A stretch of 64,000 bases of DNA, taken from assembly GCF_037200945.1 (NCBI RefSeq), contig NZ_JBBCGP010000001.1, positions 1,796,501-1,860,500 on the forward strand, given 5' to 3'. The first letter of the stretch is position 1; every line of letters starts with the position of its first letter. Shown piece by piece: positions 25,826-35,211 of the stretch. Source of the stretch: Methylovirgula sp. Its GTDB lineage: Bacteria > Pseudomonadota > Alphaproteobacteria > Rhizobiales > Beijerinckiaceae. Under the pieces are notes generated by a model. It saw only the letters and a program-made list of their open reading frames with translations. It was not told where the DNA came from and made no database searches. The position numbers and the translations under genes were made by a program.

Positions 25826-27046
25826 CTATTCCGCCGGGTCTTCGATGAGTTTCGGATCGCCCTCGATGCGGCTGTCGATCACGACAGACAGCAACCAGAT
25901 GACAAGGCCGCCGAGCGCCAGCGCAAAGCCGACCCAGCCGGTCGATGTCCAACCAAAACCCGCGCCGATCGCGATGCCGCCAAGCCAGGGACCGATGGCA
26001 TTCGCCGTGTTGAAGGCGGAATGGTTGAGGGCCGCCGGCAGGGCTTGCGCCTCGCCGGAAACATCCATCAGTCGCGCCTGCAAGACCGTGCCAAGTGCGC
26101 CGCCGCAGCCGATGAGGAAGACATCGAACGTGACCAGCCAGATGTTGTGCGCCGCGAACGCGTATAGGGCGAGCGTCGCCGCCGTCCAGATGAGGAGCGC
26201 GCCCGCCGTCGGCATCAGCGCGCGATCGGCGAAAAGCGGGATGATGAGATTGCCAGCCGTGAGGCCGAGGCCGAAGGCGCAGAGCACGAGCGGCAGATAG
26301 AGGCTCGACACATGCGTCACGTCGGTCAGTGTCGAGGCGAGATAGGTGTAAACGGCGAACATGCCGCCGAAGCCGATGGCGCCGATGGCGAGCGTCAGCC
26401 AGACCTGCGGCCGCTTGAGCGCCGCAAGCTCGCGCAGCGGGCTCGCCTCCTTGTCGGGGGTGTCGCGCGGCGTGAGCAGGGCAACAAGGGCTAACGCGGC
26501 GAGGCCGAGCAAGGCGACAACACCGAAGCTCCAGCGCCAGCCGACTTGCTGACCGAGCCAGTTGGCGGCAGGGACGCCGATCACGGTTGCCCCTGTCAGG
26601 CCGAGGAAAATCTGGCCGATCGCCTGCGTGCGTTTGTTCGTCGGGACGAGGGACGAGGCGACCATCGCGGCGATGCCGAAATAGGCGCCGTGCGGCAGGC
26701 CGCTGAGAAACCGGAAGGCGACGAGCCAATGATAGGTTGGTGACAGCGCCGCGAGGCCGTTGCCGAACGCGAAGACGCCCATCAGGGCCATCAGAAGCGT
26801 TCGCCGCGACGTGCGCGCGGCAAGCACCGCGATGATCGGCGCACCGACGACAACGCCTAAGGCATAGGCGCTGATCGCGTGTCCTGCGGTCGGTGCATCG
26901 ACATGGAGATCTTTGGCAAAATAGGGCAGCAGGCTCATCGTCGCGAATTCGGTGACCCCGATGGCGAATCCGCCCATGGCCAGGGCGAAAATGACGAGGC
27001 TCGGCCAGGGCTGAATGGCGTCCTGCGGCGCGTCGTTCGATGTCAC
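25826..27046 (-). CDS. MFS transporter, DHA1 drug/sugar efflux type
   Basis: An inner-membrane proton-driven exporter of 406 residues with twelve predicted helices. The first helix carries FAIGVTEFATM, and the ISAYALGVVVGAPI and RFLSGLPHGAYFGIAAMVA segments are typical of the AraJ/CmlA-like DHA1 group. Substrate cannot be told from sequence. It is convergent with the malate synthase gene, ending about 40 bases from it, and appears monocistronic. Confidence 0.9.
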   Translation of the reverse strand: MTSNDAPQDAIQPWPSLVIFALAMGGFAIGVTEFATMSLLPYFAKDLHVDAPTAGHAISAYALGVVVGAPIIAVLAARTSRRTLLMALMGVFAFGNGLAALSPTYHWLVAFRFLSGLPHGAYFGIAAMVASSLVPTNKRTQAIGQIFLGLTGATVIGVPAANWLGQQVGWRWSFGVVALLGLAALALVALLTPRDTPDKEASPLRELAALKRPQVWLTLAIGAIGFGGMFAVYTYLASTLTDVTHVSSLYLPLVLCAFGLGLTAGNLIIPLFADRALMPTAGALLIWTAATLALYAFAAHNIWLVTFDVFLIGCGGALGTVLQARLMDVSGEAQALPAALNHSAFNTANAIGPWLGGIAIGAGFGWTSTGWVGFALALGGLVIWLLSVVIDSRIEGDPKLIEDPAE

Positions 27047-27220
27047 GGACTCACTCCATCTGCGATGTCTGCTGGCTCCTCCCTTCGTGGCGCGTTCGCG
27101 TCTTTATGATTTGCCCGGAACATGGCGGCTGATCACGGCACGAGCAAGGTTCGGCGACGGCTTTTTTGACCCCACAGCATCACCGAAACGTGACGCTGCC
27201 TGCTGCAGAAGCGACAGCTA

Positions 27221-27270
27221 GAGCATCGAACCGAAAAAGTGCGAAGCGGTTTTCGGACAAATCCGATGCT
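27221..27270. repeat. Palindromic dispersed repeat
   Basis: A 50-base palindrome, GAGCATCGAACCGAAAAAGT with arms closing at TCCGATGCT, almost identical to the copy at 45878-45925. It belongs to a repeat family widespread in Hyphomicrobiales genomes. Confidence 0.75.
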
Positions 27271-27298
27271 TTAAACGTCCTTCGCGTTAAGCACGCAA

Positions 27299-28975
27299 TC
27301 AGAGACATTTCCAGACGAGACTGAGAATGAGAAGCGCGGCAAGAAGACCTGAAAGGACCTTCCAGAAGAGCAGCGGGTTTCGTTCAATCAGTGGCCGGCG
27401 ATAACGCGGGCGTGGGTGAAGATTTCCGTGCTCCAAGGCATAAATGAACTCATGCAAATCACCGAAGCGATCGTCCCGGCGCATTGAAATGGCGCGCAGG
27501 ACCGCAGCATTAAGCCAGGCAGGGACATCCCTGCGATATCCGCTTAGCGGCGTCGCGGGACCGAAAAGGGGGCGCTCGCCGGGCAGCGTTTCACCGTAAG
27601 GATAATGGTTCGAAAGAATACGGTACAAGGTAACGCCCAAGGCAAATTGGTCCGATAAAGCGTCGCCTCTCTCCTCCTGGAAGAGTTCAGGCGCCATGAA
27701 ATCGAGCGTGCCGGGACTCGCAGCTTCGTCAATGTCGTCGAGACGCGGCAGACGCGCGACGCCGAAATCGAAAATCTTCACATCGCCGTTTTCCAGCAGC
27801 ATGATATTTCCCGGTTTGATGTCGCGATGTGTGATGCCGGCTTTATGGAGCGCGATGAGTCCGCGTCCAATCTTGATCGCGATGGCAACGGCCTCGTCGA
27901 TTTTCATCGGACCGTCGCGCCCGAGCCGATCTTCCAGGGTCTCGCCGCGATAATAGGGCATCGCGACATAGAGCTGGCTTTGGCGTCCTTCCGGGATTTT
28001 CAGAGATGCGCCGACGTTCAGATGATTGATACGTTGGCCGAGAAATACTTCTCGCATAAAATGCGTGCGATCGACTTTATCAGCCTCGGGCTTGGGGAAT
28101 TTCAACACCACCCATTCATTGTGATCGCGTGCCAGAAAGAGACGCGACGTCTTGCTCTCAGTGAGAACGCGGGCAAGCTTGAATCCGTCGATTGTCTCGC
28201 CAACCGCCGGCAAGTTCTTGATCGGCAAATTCTCCATCTCGGCGACGACAGCGCTATAGTCAGGGGCAGGCACCGTGATGATGTCGATGACAAGCGCTGT
28301 CGCGTTATCTTCGCCGCCAGCTTGCAGGGCAGCCTCGACAATCGCATTGGCGTCGGCCTGCGGGGTTTGTCGCGCGCTGAGAAGTTTTAGAAGTGCATTT
28401 GCCGAAAGGACAGAATGGACGCCTTTCGTCGTGAGCAAAAGGCGATCATACGCCTCAAGCGGCTGCGCTTTCACGTCCAGCCGGAGCGCCGGCTCGAGGC
28501 CGATCGCGCGCAGCAGTCGCCGGCTGCCATCCGCTTGCGGGGCGGAATGATCGTCTGTCAGTAGCGTCAGATGGTCGGCGCGCAGATGCCACGCCCGGCT
28601 ATCGCCGACATGCAGGATTGTCGCGATTCGGCCCAATAGAACCGCGGCGGTAAAGGTCGTCGCGGCCCCGAGCAGCGCCGGGTCGGATCGCGACTGGCCA
28701 TGAAGCCAAAGATTGTAGGCGTTGAGCGATTTCATCGCGGCGGTGGCGACGCCGACAGGCTCTCTTTGTGAGCGATAACCGTCGATAAAAGCGCGGACGG
28801 CAAGTTCCGACGCCACCCGGCCGCTTTTTGCGCCAAAGCCATCCGCTAGGGCTGCGATCGAGCCTTGTGTGGCTCTCTGGGAGGCGGTGCCGATATCGAT
28901 AAGACCGAAGTCTTGATTATCCGACCCCCGTCCAACTTGGGTGGCAAATCCCGCTGTGATCTGAAGCTGATCCAA
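27299..28975 (-). CDS. Fused PP2C phosphatase and Ser/Thr protein kinase
   Basis: A signalling protein joining opposite activities. Residues 1 to about 235 form a PP2C-type phosphatase (SDNQD, ALADGFGAKSG, ILHVGDSRAWHL, GEDNATALVIDI). Residues about 260-520 form a Hanks-type kinase with a lysine in VVLKFPKP, catalytic loop HRDIKPGN, metal-binding DFGVAR and FMAPELF. A C-terminal transmembrane helix (about 535-556) anchors it to the inner membrane with both domains in the cytoplasm. Proteins of this layout often accompany nitrate/nitrite transport or type VI secretion genes. Here the nearest gene is an MFS exporter across a repeat, so targets are unknown. Confidence 0.92.
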   Translation of the reverse strand: MDQLQITAGFATQVGRGSDNQDFGLIDIGTASQRATQGSIAALADGFGAKSGRVASELAVRAFIDGYRSQREPVGVATAAMKSLNAYNLWLHGQSRSDPALLGAATTFTAAVLLGRIATILHVGDSRAWHLRADHLTLLTDDHSAPQADGSRRLLRAIGLEPALRLDVKAQPLEAYDRLLLTTKGVHSVLSANALLKLLSARQTPQADANAIVEAALQAGGEDNATALVIDIITVPAPDYSAVVAEMENLPIKNLPAVGETIDGFKLARVLTESKTSRLFLARDHNEWVVLKFPKPEADKVDRTHFMREVFLGQRINHLNVGASLKIPEGRQSQLYVAMPYYRGETLEDRLGRDGPMKIDEAVAIAIKIGRGLIALHKAGITHRDIKPGNIMLLENGDVKIFDFGVARLPRLDDIDEAASPGTLDFMAPELFQEERGDALSDQFALGVTLYRILSNHYPYGETLPGERPLFGPATPLSGYRRDVPAWLNAAVLRAISMRRDDRFGDLHEFIYALEHGNLHPRPRYRRPLIERNPLLFWKVLSGLLAALLILSLVWKCL

Positions 28976-29140
28976 GAACGTAACCTGAGGGCACCATCAG
29001 ACTTGTTCAAAGCATATGGCGCGCCACATCGCCCCAGGACATTCCATCTTATCGTGGGGGGTAAGAGCGCTCGCGGAACGGCCCATCGGTGGCCGGCCAC
29101 GCAAACCGCGGGACAATGCAACGTATGTATTTGATTCTAT

Positions 29141-29216
29141 TGGTGGAGCTGATGAGATTCGAACTCACGACCTCTGCAGTGCGATTGCAGCGCTCTCCCA
29201 TCTGAGCTACAGCCCC
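29141..29216 (-). tRNA. tRNA-Ala (anticodon CGC)
   Basis: 76 bases with encoded CCA. The acceptor stem is GGGGCTG/CAGCTCC, the anticodon stem CTGCA/TGCAG with loop ATCGCAC, and the T-loop TTCGAAT. Reads GCG alanine codons. Confidence 0.97.
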
Positions 29217-29328
29217 GGCCAGCGGGGTGTTTACGTCTCCTGCGGCGCAACTGTCAATGTGGGCCGCTGCTTGCCGGGCCGCCTTTCGCCAGCTAAACGA
29301 GAGGCCCTTGCCGGGTTCCGGAGCGCCT

Positions 29329-29619
29329 ATGCGTGCAATTCTCGACGTTCTTCTGCTGATCCTGCAAATTTACACGTACATCATTATCATAGTGGCGATC
29401 ATGTCCTGGCTGATCGCCTTCAACGTGATCAATGTTTACAACAACGTCGTCCGCTCGATCTGGAACGCGCTCAACGCTGTCACCGAGCCGCTGCTGAAAC
29501 CCATCCGCAGCATCCTGCCGGCGTTTGGCGGCCTCGATATCTCACCTGTGATCCTGCTTTTGCTGATCTTTCTGCTTCAGGACATTATCGAGCGCTACGT
29601 TTATCCAAACGTCTTCTAG
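29329..29619 (+). CDS. YggT family membrane protein
   Basis: A 96-residue inner-membrane protein with two hydrophobic helices and the family signature PLLKPIRSILPAFGGLDISP between them, followed by LLQDIIERYV. YggT-like proteins are linked to osmotic tolerance and cell-division-protein positioning in other bacteria, but their biochemistry is unknown. ATG 29329 is preferred over an in-frame upstream start because it begins directly before the first helix. The DUF167 gene follows 15 bases later, the usual YggT-YggU arrangement. Confidence 0.92.
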   Translation: MRAILDVLLLILQIYTYIIIIVAIMSWLIAFNVINVYNNVVRSIWNALNAVTEPLLKPIRSILPAFGGLDISPVILLLLIFLLQDIIERYVYPNVF

Positions 29620-29634
29620 CCCGGCATCGGGGCT

Positions 29635-29946
29635 GTGTCGCAGCCGTGGGTCCTGCGCGAGGATGGCGTTGTCGTCATCGTGCGGCTCACGCCCAAATCG
29701 TCCCGCGATGAGATCGCCGGGGTCGAGCATCTGTCGGACGGCCGCGCCGTTTTGAAAGCGCGTGTCCGTGCTGTGCCGGAGGCGGGTGCGGCGAATGAGG
29801 CGCTGATTCGCCTGCTAGCTAAATCCCTATCGATCGCGCGAAGCAACGTAAGCCTCGAATCTGGCCAGACGAGCCGGGTGAAAACGATCCGTGTTGCCGG
29901 CGATTCCGCCGCGCTTGCCGCGAAATTGGCCGCGCTGACGGCTTAG
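29635..29946 (+). CDS. DUF167 (YggU) family protein
   Basis: A 103-residue soluble alpha/beta protein of unknown biochemical role. The conserved VRLTPKSSRDEIAG, LKARVRAVPEAGAANEALIRLLA and VSLESGQTSRVKTIRV blocks identify the family. Start is GTG 29635, shortly after the YggT stop, so the pair is probably co-transcribed. Its last four bases overlap the end of the convergent EI24/CysZ-like gene. Confidence 0.92.
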   Translation: MSQPWVLREDGVVVIVRLTPKSSRDEIAGVEHLSDGRAVLKARVRAVPEAGAANEALIRLLAKSLSIARSNVSLESGQTSRVKTIRVAGDSAALAAKLAALTA

Positions 29947-30614
29947 ACTTTGAGCGGTTGCCTCGCGATTTTATCGTGGACGCGCACCATCAGCGCCGCG
30001 CCGAAAAGCGGCGTCAGCAGATTGGCGATCGGCACCGCCGCCAGCGCCGCGATAAACATTCCCGCGAGAAAAATCTGAAATTCGTGCGCTCGGCGCACCC
30101 GGCCGACGTCCTCGACGGACCGATAGCGCAGCGCCGCAAGCTCGAAATAGCCGCGGCCGAGCAGGTAGGCGTTGACGATTAGGAAGATCAACGCATTGAC
30201 GCCTGGCACCAGTAGGAGCCCCAGCGCCACGATGTTGAGCGCCAGCGCCAGCAACGCAAACACGATCGCGACGCGGATTTGCTCGCCAAGAGGCGCCGTG
30301 CGGCCCGGACGCTGCGGATCGATGTCCGCTTCAACGATGCCGGCAAGCTCATCGAAAAAGAAGCCGGCGACAAGAAACGACACCGGCGTGATCGCGAAGG
30401 CGAAGCCGACAAGGAGAGCCAGTCCGGCGAGCAACGTCAGGCTCGTCGCGAGCCAGTGATAGGGGAGCACAAGGAAATGCGCCAAGGCCGTCTCGGCAGT
30501 GGCAAAGACCAGCACGAGCAGCAGCAGGGTCAGGCCCAAAGTCTTCCAGAAAACGCGGCGGAACGGCGGCGTGAAGATCTGGGCGAGGGCGGCGAAGGCG
30601 GCGGAGAGGATCAT
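29943..30614 (-). CDS. EI24/CysZ-like membrane protein
   Basis: An integral membrane protein of about 223 residues with four to six hydrophobic segments, an FFDELAGIVEADIDPQRPG loop and the YFELAALRYRS block typical of the EI24 domain. CysZ members import sulfate, but many alphaproteobacterial members are annotated only as EI24 and have no tested function. ATG 30614 starts just before the first helix; the frame extending to 30656 adds a polar leader. It is convergent with the DUF167 gene and divergent from bioB. Confidence 0.8.
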   Translation of the reverse strand: MILSAAFAALAQIFTPPFRRVFWKTLGLTLLLLVLVFATAETALAHFLVLPYHWLATSLTLLAGLALLVGFAFAITPVSFLVAGFFFDELAGIVEADIDPQRPGRTAPLGEQIRVAIVFALLALALNIVALGLLLVPGVNALIFLIVNAYLLGRGYFELAALRYRSVEDVGRVRRAHEFQIFLAGMFIAALAAVPIANLLTPLFGAALMVRVHDKIARQPLKV

Positions 30615-30740
30615 CTGGGTTTGTTGGCCTTGGCGGTCGGGGTTGTCAAAGATCAATACCTATGTAACGTCGCAGGCCCTGACGAGAGCGCCGCCGCCGC
30701 ATCCTTGTCTTGGCGGTAATTTCCTTTTAAATCGAGGGTG

Positions 30741-31748
30741 ATGAACATTTCTTCGCCGCGGGATATTCGCCACGATTGGACGGCTGACGAAATCGTCGCC
30801 GTGCATGATCGTCCCCTTATCGAATTGATCGGCGAGGCGAACCGGCTGCATCGCGCCTATCAGCCCGCGAATTACGTCCAGAAGGCGAGCCTTCTGAGCG
30901 TCAAAACCGGCGGCTGCCCGGAAGATTGCGCCTATTGCCCGCAATCGGCGCATCATGAGGTCAATCTCGGCAAATCATCGCTGATGCCGGTCGGCGAGGT
31001 GCTCGCCGCCGCCAAAAAAGCGCGCAACGCGGGCGCTGATCGGTTCTGCATGGGCGCCGCTTGGCGGCAGGTGCGCGACGGTGCCGAATTCGACGCGGTG
31101 CTCGACATGGTGCGCGGCGTTCGCGCGCTCGGCATGGAGGCGTGCGTCACGCTTGGCATGTTGACGGAACCGCAGGCGCAGCGGCTCAAGGAAGCGGGCC
31201 TTACCGCCTATAACCACAACCTCGATACGGGCCCGGATTATTACGCGCGGATCATCTCGACGCGGACCTATAATGACCGGCTGGAAACCTTGAAGGCTGT
31301 GCGCGCCGCCGGTATTGAAATGTGCTGCGGCGGCATCGTCGGGATGGGCGAAAGCGTGCATGACCGTGCTGCCATGCTGGCGGTTCTGGCGGCCTTCGAT
31401 CCACACCCTGAAAGCGTGCCGATCAATGCGCTTGTCGCGGTGGACGGGACGCCGCTTGCCGGCCGCGAGAAGATCGATCCGCTGGTTTTCGTGCGCATGG
31501 TTGCAACAGCGCGAATTGTATTGCCGCGCAGCATTGTGCGTCTTTCGGCTGGCCGGGCGAGCTTCAGCCGCGAGGCCCAAGTCCTCTGTATGATTGCTGG
31601 CGCCAATTCGATTTTCTATGGCGATACCCTTTTGACGACGCCGAATGCTGATGTGCCGGAAGACAACGCGCTGTTCGCCGCGCTGGCGCCGATTCTGCGC
31701 GACGCGGCTAAGCACGAGCCTGATAACGCCGCGCTCTCGCTCGCGTGA
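30741..31748 (+). CDS. bioB: Biotin synthase
   Basis: A radical SAM enzyme that inserts sulfur into dethiobiotin. The motif CPEDCAYCPQS gives the three cluster cysteines, and the GADRFCMGAAWR, CCGGIVGMGES and ANSIFYGDTLLTT blocks carry the conserved ligands of the second cluster and SAM site. Length (335) is normal. The ATG at 30741 directly follows a GTG at 30738, and GAGGG lies upstream. It stands alone, with no other bio genes in the window. Confidence 0.97.
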   Translation: MNISSPRDIRHDWTADEIVAVHDRPLIELIGEANRLHRAYQPANYVQKASLLSVKTGGCPEDCAYCPQSAHHEVNLGKSSLMPVGEVLAAAKKARNAGADRFCMGAAWRQVRDGAEFDAVLDMVRGVRALGMEACVTLGMLTEPQAQRLKEAGLTAYNHNLDTGPDYYARIISTRTYNDRLETLKAVRAAGIEMCCGGIVGMGESVHDRAAMLAVLAAFDPHPESVPINALVAVDGTPLAGREKIDPLVFVRMVATARIVLPRSIVRLSAGRASFSREAQVLCMIAGANSIFYGDTLLTTPNADVPEDNALFAALAPILRDAAKHEPDNAALSLA

Positions 31749-31838
31749 ATCATTTGTAATCTCACAAGAAATCCGGCCCGCGGAACTATTCTTATCCTGT
31801 GCCGTTCCTCGCTCCGAAGTTACCAAGGAGTGGAAGAC

Positions 31839-32054
31839 ATGAGCAGCACGACTGATAAGATCAAAGGTGTCGCGAACGAGGCCGCTGGTTCCGTCAAGCA
31901 GGGCGTCGGCAAGGCTGTTGGCTCCGATAAGCTTCGTGCCGAAGGCGCGGCGCAGGAGCTGAAGGGCCATGCGCAGAAGGCCGTCGGCGATGCCAAGGAC
32001 GCGGTGAAGACCGCCGTCAATAAGTCGGCCGAGCACGTCAACAAGAACATCTGA
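31839..32054 (+). CDS. CsbD family stress-response protein
   Basis: A small hydrophilic 71-residue protein rich in Lys, Ala and Glu, with the family motif TDKIKGVANEAAGSVKQGVG near the start. CsbD-like proteins are induced by general stress in many bacteria; the mechanism is unknown. AAGGAG lies eight bases before ATG 31839, and a strong terminator follows at 32074, so it is an independent, probably well expressed unit. Confidence 0.93.
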   Translation: MSSTTDKIKGVANEAAGSVKQGVGKAVGSDKLRAEGAAQELKGHAQKAVGDAKDAVKTAVNKSAEHVNKNI

Positions 32055-32073
32055 TCGGGCACTTCGCCGACAG

Positions 32074-32106
32074 AAAATAGGGCGCCCACACGGGCGCCCT
32101 ATTTAT
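32074..32106. terminator. Terminator between convergent CsbD and DoxX genes
   Basis: AAATAGGGCGCC and GGGCGCCCTATTT arms with a CACAC loop, flanked by T-rich sequence on both strands, so it can serve both convergent genes. Confidence 0.85.
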
Positions 32107-32115
32107 TTGGGGGCG

Positions 32116-32613
32116 CTAAACCTTACTACGGGACGACGTCAGCGCGCCAAGACAGCGCACCAAGGTATTGTCCAAAGACCAGCGTCCTGTGCCGCCGAGA
32201 GTCAATGCCGCGAGACTCGCAAGGTAGAGCAAGTCTGTTTCATAGCCCGGCTGGCCAAAATGCGCGCCATGAGGTGACACGGCCTCAAGCTTTATCGAAC
32301 TGAACCCATTCGGCAGATGCACTGTGAATATCGCGACCAAAAGCACGATGGCCATGGGTACGCTCGCCAACGGAACCAACGCGCCCGCCAACACCGCAAG
32401 GCCGCCGAAGAGTTCCGTGTGAATCGTCAACCACGCCAGGAGGCCGGGAAAAGGCATGTGGAGCGCTGCGAGAATATTGGTAAAATTTTCAGGGCCGCGC
32501 GCCAGCTTCGCCCAGCCATGCTCCATGAATCCGTAGCCGATCATCAAGCGGAGCGGGAGCGGCCACCACATTTGCATGGATGACGAATCTCGAGACAACA
32601 AAGCTGTAAACAT
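32116..32613 (-). CDS. DoxX family membrane protein
   Basis: A 165-residue inner-membrane protein with four hydrophobic helices. The first has LPLRLMIGYGFMEHGWAK, and the HTELFGGLAVLAGAL and VAIFTVHLPNGF segments are typical of DoxX/DoxD proteins. These are related to quinone or redox stress functions, and the specific role here is unknown. ATG 32613 is supported by AAGGG upstream; the longer frame to 32703 is Cys/Arg-rich and lacks a start signal. Confidence 0.88.
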   Translation of the reverse strand: MFTALLSRDSSSMQMWWPLPLRLMIGYGFMEHGWAKLARGPENFTNILAALHMPFPGLLAWLTIHTELFGGLAVLAGALVPLASVPMAIVLLVAIFTVHLPNGFSSIKLEAVSPHGAHFGQPGYETDLLYLASLAALTLGGTGRWSLDNTLVRCLGALTSSRSKV

Positions 32614-32715
32614 GCGGCGACCCTTGTTTTGGCTATGCCGCTTCTTCGTCGCCCCGGTGCAGATCGTTACGCCGCGATTCTCACAAGTTTGGCATCGTGC
32701 CAACGGGAGCGTGCG

Positions 32716-33687
32716 TCATTTTCCGGCGATCGATGTGTTGACTTTGACGGGATAGGCGAGCGCCGGACTTGCGTTCATGCCGGACACGAAAATGAGATCG
32801 TTGGGATAGGAAATCCAGAGCTTGCGCCGTTTCCAATAATCCAATCCGAGGTTTGCCGAAGCGCCCGGCAATTGAACCTGGATGACCTTCATATATTCGT
32901 TTTGATAAACGTCCTCGCCAATACGGATTTCGTCGAATTGATACCGCTGGTTCGGCAATGATGTGCCGCCGTTGAAAGGGCTCATCGAGTGCAAATGCGT
33001 TTTTTTCATCTCGTGTGCGAGAGCGCCCCAAAGGGCTGGTGCCATGCGCGAAACAAAAGAGCTGTTGTTCCCCGTATCGACGATCGCCGGCGTGCGCTCG
33101 CCATTGAGAAAAATATCGACCATGATCTTGGTGTCGCGATGCTCAAACGGCAGGGCGAAATAGGCGCCTGTCCAAGGCACGAAAGCATCCGAACAAGCGA
33201 ATTCGTCGTAGAGCGTCAGCTTGTCGTCCACAAAATCGAACTCGACATCGTAGTCCGACAAAATGTCGTCGCCCAATATGCCGACGGCGTCGGCTTCTGG
33301 CATCGACCCGAAGTCAAGGCTCGCGACGACCGTGCTGCGATTGTGGAAAACCAGATCTCCGAATCCGAGAATGGGGGCGATGACGTTGAGGTAGACCACC
33401 GCCGCGGAGGTCTGGCCGATCCCGAGGACGGGCTTGGGCAGCGGCGCAGAGTAATCGACCTTCAGATTGAGATCGTCTACCGCTTTTGCGCCCAATAATG
33501 TCGTGGCCGCGCCAGTATCGACCATCATCGGCCGGGACTGCCCGGCAACATTGGCCATCACCGCATAGTGATTGCCAAGCTCGATCAAGGGAAGTTCGGC
33601 GACTTTCACCAAACTGCAGGCGCCAGCATTGTCCCGAAGCAACGCCCAGGCACAAAGATAAAGAGCTATGCGAAGCGACCGCTTCAT
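32716..33687 (-). CDS. Secreted two-site retropepsin-like aspartic protease
   Basis: A 323-residue protein with a signal peptide (about 1-23). Two aspartyl-protease motifs lie on one chain, VDTGAATTLLG (about residue 57) and VDTGNNSSFVS (about 205), each starting a retropepsin-like half. A two-lobed single chain can form one active site without a dimer, as in pepsin, although bacterial members are usually single-lobed. Likely periplasmic or lipid-free extracellular. It is divergent from the L,D-transpeptidase candidate. Substrate is unknown. Confidence 0.8.
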   Translation of the reverse strand: MKRSLRIALYLCAWALLRDNAGACSLVKVAELPLIELGNHYAVMANVAGQSRPMMVDTGAATTLLGAKAVDDLNLKVDYSAPLPKPVLGIGQTSAAVVYLNVIAPILGFGDLVFHNRSTVVASLDFGSMPEADAVGILGDDILSDYDVEFDFVDDKLTLYDEFACSDAFVPWTGAYFALPFEHRDTKIMVDIFLNGERTPAIVDTGNNSSFVSRMAPALWGALAHEMKKTHLHSMSPFNGGTSLPNQRYQFDEIRIGEDVYQNEYMKVIQVQLPGASANLGLDYWKRRKLWISYPNDLIFVSGMNASPALAYPVKVNTSIAGK

Positions 33688-34044
33688 CGCTGACTCCGCG
33701 GAGAAAAGGCCGCGGCGACTCTAACGGACGTAGCTGGCTTCGGGCTGGCCGCAGAATCGCTTCCGTTACAGATGCGCTATCTGGTTGATTTAATTGACAG
33801 AGCCAGATGCAATTGAATTACAGGGTATCGGCGACAGCCGACTATCGGGAGATGTGCCCGCTCGCAATCTGGGTATGTCAGCCGAATCGCCAGGGCATTT
33901 CGTGGCAAATTTCGTTGGTACTTGATGCCGGTTCGCCGAAAGCCGGTGATATATTCTTCGGCGAACCGAAGCCGGACGAGTCTAACGGCTTCCAAATGGC
34001 CACTTCCAGCCAGAGTCTGACCGATGTTGGCAAATTCCTTCCCA
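33688..34044. other. Intergenic region between divergent protease and transpeptidase genes
   Basis: About 350 bases with overlapping short frames on both strands, none with a recognisable family or ribosome binding site. Promoters for both divergent secreted proteins are expected here. Confidence 0.35.
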
Positions 34045-35022
34045 ATGAGTGTCATCAGATTATTTGTCATGGCCATCATTTTAGCGGTGATGCCTCGATC
34101 GCTGTTCGCGCAACAGGCATCGGAAATTCCGGTCTGGCTAAGGTCTCATGTCGGCGAAGGCGAAGGGCAAATCGCTGAGGTGGTTTTGCAACGAGCACGT
34201 TCCCTTTACCGACAAAAGCTGAGCGACGGTTCAGTGAGAAACCAGTGCTATCTGGCCATGGACGCGACACGTCCCAATGACCTCAGCAATGGCAGGTTGG
34301 GGCATCGCTTTTATGTGATCTGCGAGGCCAGCCACTCGTTTCGTGCAGTTCCGGCAGGTCACGGCAGCGGTCTCGATTTGCCAGGCGTCGGAGATTTCGG
34401 AAACGGCAGACAATGCGCCAGGAATTTCGGCAATGCGACGGGTTCGGATCTGACGGCGGGCGGAGCCTATGTGACAGGCGAAACGAAAACGTCTTTCAAA
34501 GGGTATTATCGCGCATCGGGCGCGCGCAAAGCTGTCTTGACCCGCTCGTTTGTTCAGTTCGATGGCGAAGGTGAAACCGCAAACGCGCGAGCGCGCGAGA
34601 TCGGCGGCCACGCGACAGTCAAATTGAGTGGCATGTGCCTGCTCAAAGATTCCAGCAGCCCCTATGCGAACCGTGACGGTTACGTCCCGCTTGGAACGCT
34701 TGTGGATTATTCCGGCGGCCGCAGCAACGGTTGCACGAGTTGGTCGCCCTCTGATGCTTCGCAAATCATCGCATTGGTCAGAAATAATCCAACGACTTTG
34801 TATATCTATCCCGATGCCGCCGACGTTCGTGGCGTCGCGCGAGCCGTGCTCGCGGGGCGGCCGCCATCGAGTTCAGGATTGTATTGGAACGCGTCCTGTT
34901 TGAGGGAAATACGCGCTCCAAAATTCTGGTCGGACGATCAGCTCGGTCCGATGATCGCTCGCTATAAAGAGGAGCATCCGGCCCCGCCGCCGCGACCGAT
35001 TCCAATTTGTCGAGAACAATGA
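34045..35022 (+). CDS. Secreted L,D-transpeptidase-like protein (YkuD_2 type candidate)
   Basis: A protein of about 325 residues with a signal peptide ending SLFAQQ. A central block GGHATVKLSGMCLLKD and the SNGCTSWSPSDASQII segment, with a Gly-Cys pair at about 228, resemble the catalytic-cysteine region of the murein L,D-transpeptidase catalytic domain family. It may crosslink or modify peptidoglycan. The match is weaker than for canonical YkuD enzymes, because the usual HGC context is replaced by NGC. ATG 34045 and ATG 34024 are both possible; the later one begins at the signal peptide. The C-terminus is Pro-rich. Confidence 0.55.
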   Translation: MSVIRLFVMAIILAVMPRSLFAQQASEIPVWLRSHVGEGEGQIAEVVLQRARSLYRQKLSDGSVRNQCYLAMDATRPNDLSNGRLGHRFYVICEASHSFRAVPAGHGSGLDLPGVGDFGNGRQCARNFGNATGSDLTAGGAYVTGETKTSFKGYYRASGARKAVLTRSFVQFDGEGETANARAREIGGHATVKLSGMCLLKDSSSPYANRDGYVPLGTLVDYSGGRSNGCTSWSPSDASQIIALVRNNPTTLYIYPDAADVRGVARAVLAGRPPSSSGLYWNASCLREIRAPKFWSDDQLGPMIARYKEEHPAPPPRPIPICREQ

Positions 35023-35135
35023 AATCTGGGAAAAAGCTCGCGCCAGGCGAACTGGCTGTTGCCTCTCGGTGCCGCTAATCTGTAGCTGGCGTCGAAAAGC
35101 CCATGATTAGCTACGATCTAAGTCATTGATTTAAT

Positions 35136-35211
<76 letters not shown>

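Noticed and set aside
24705..26729. 674-codon minus-strand frame across malate synthase and MFS genes
   Set aside because: It is out of frame with the MFS gene on the same strand and antisense to malate synthase; composition is Arg/Ala-rich noise.
30975..32036. 353-codon minus-strand frame opposite bioB and CsbD
   Set aside because: Antisense to two well-recognised genes; no motifs.
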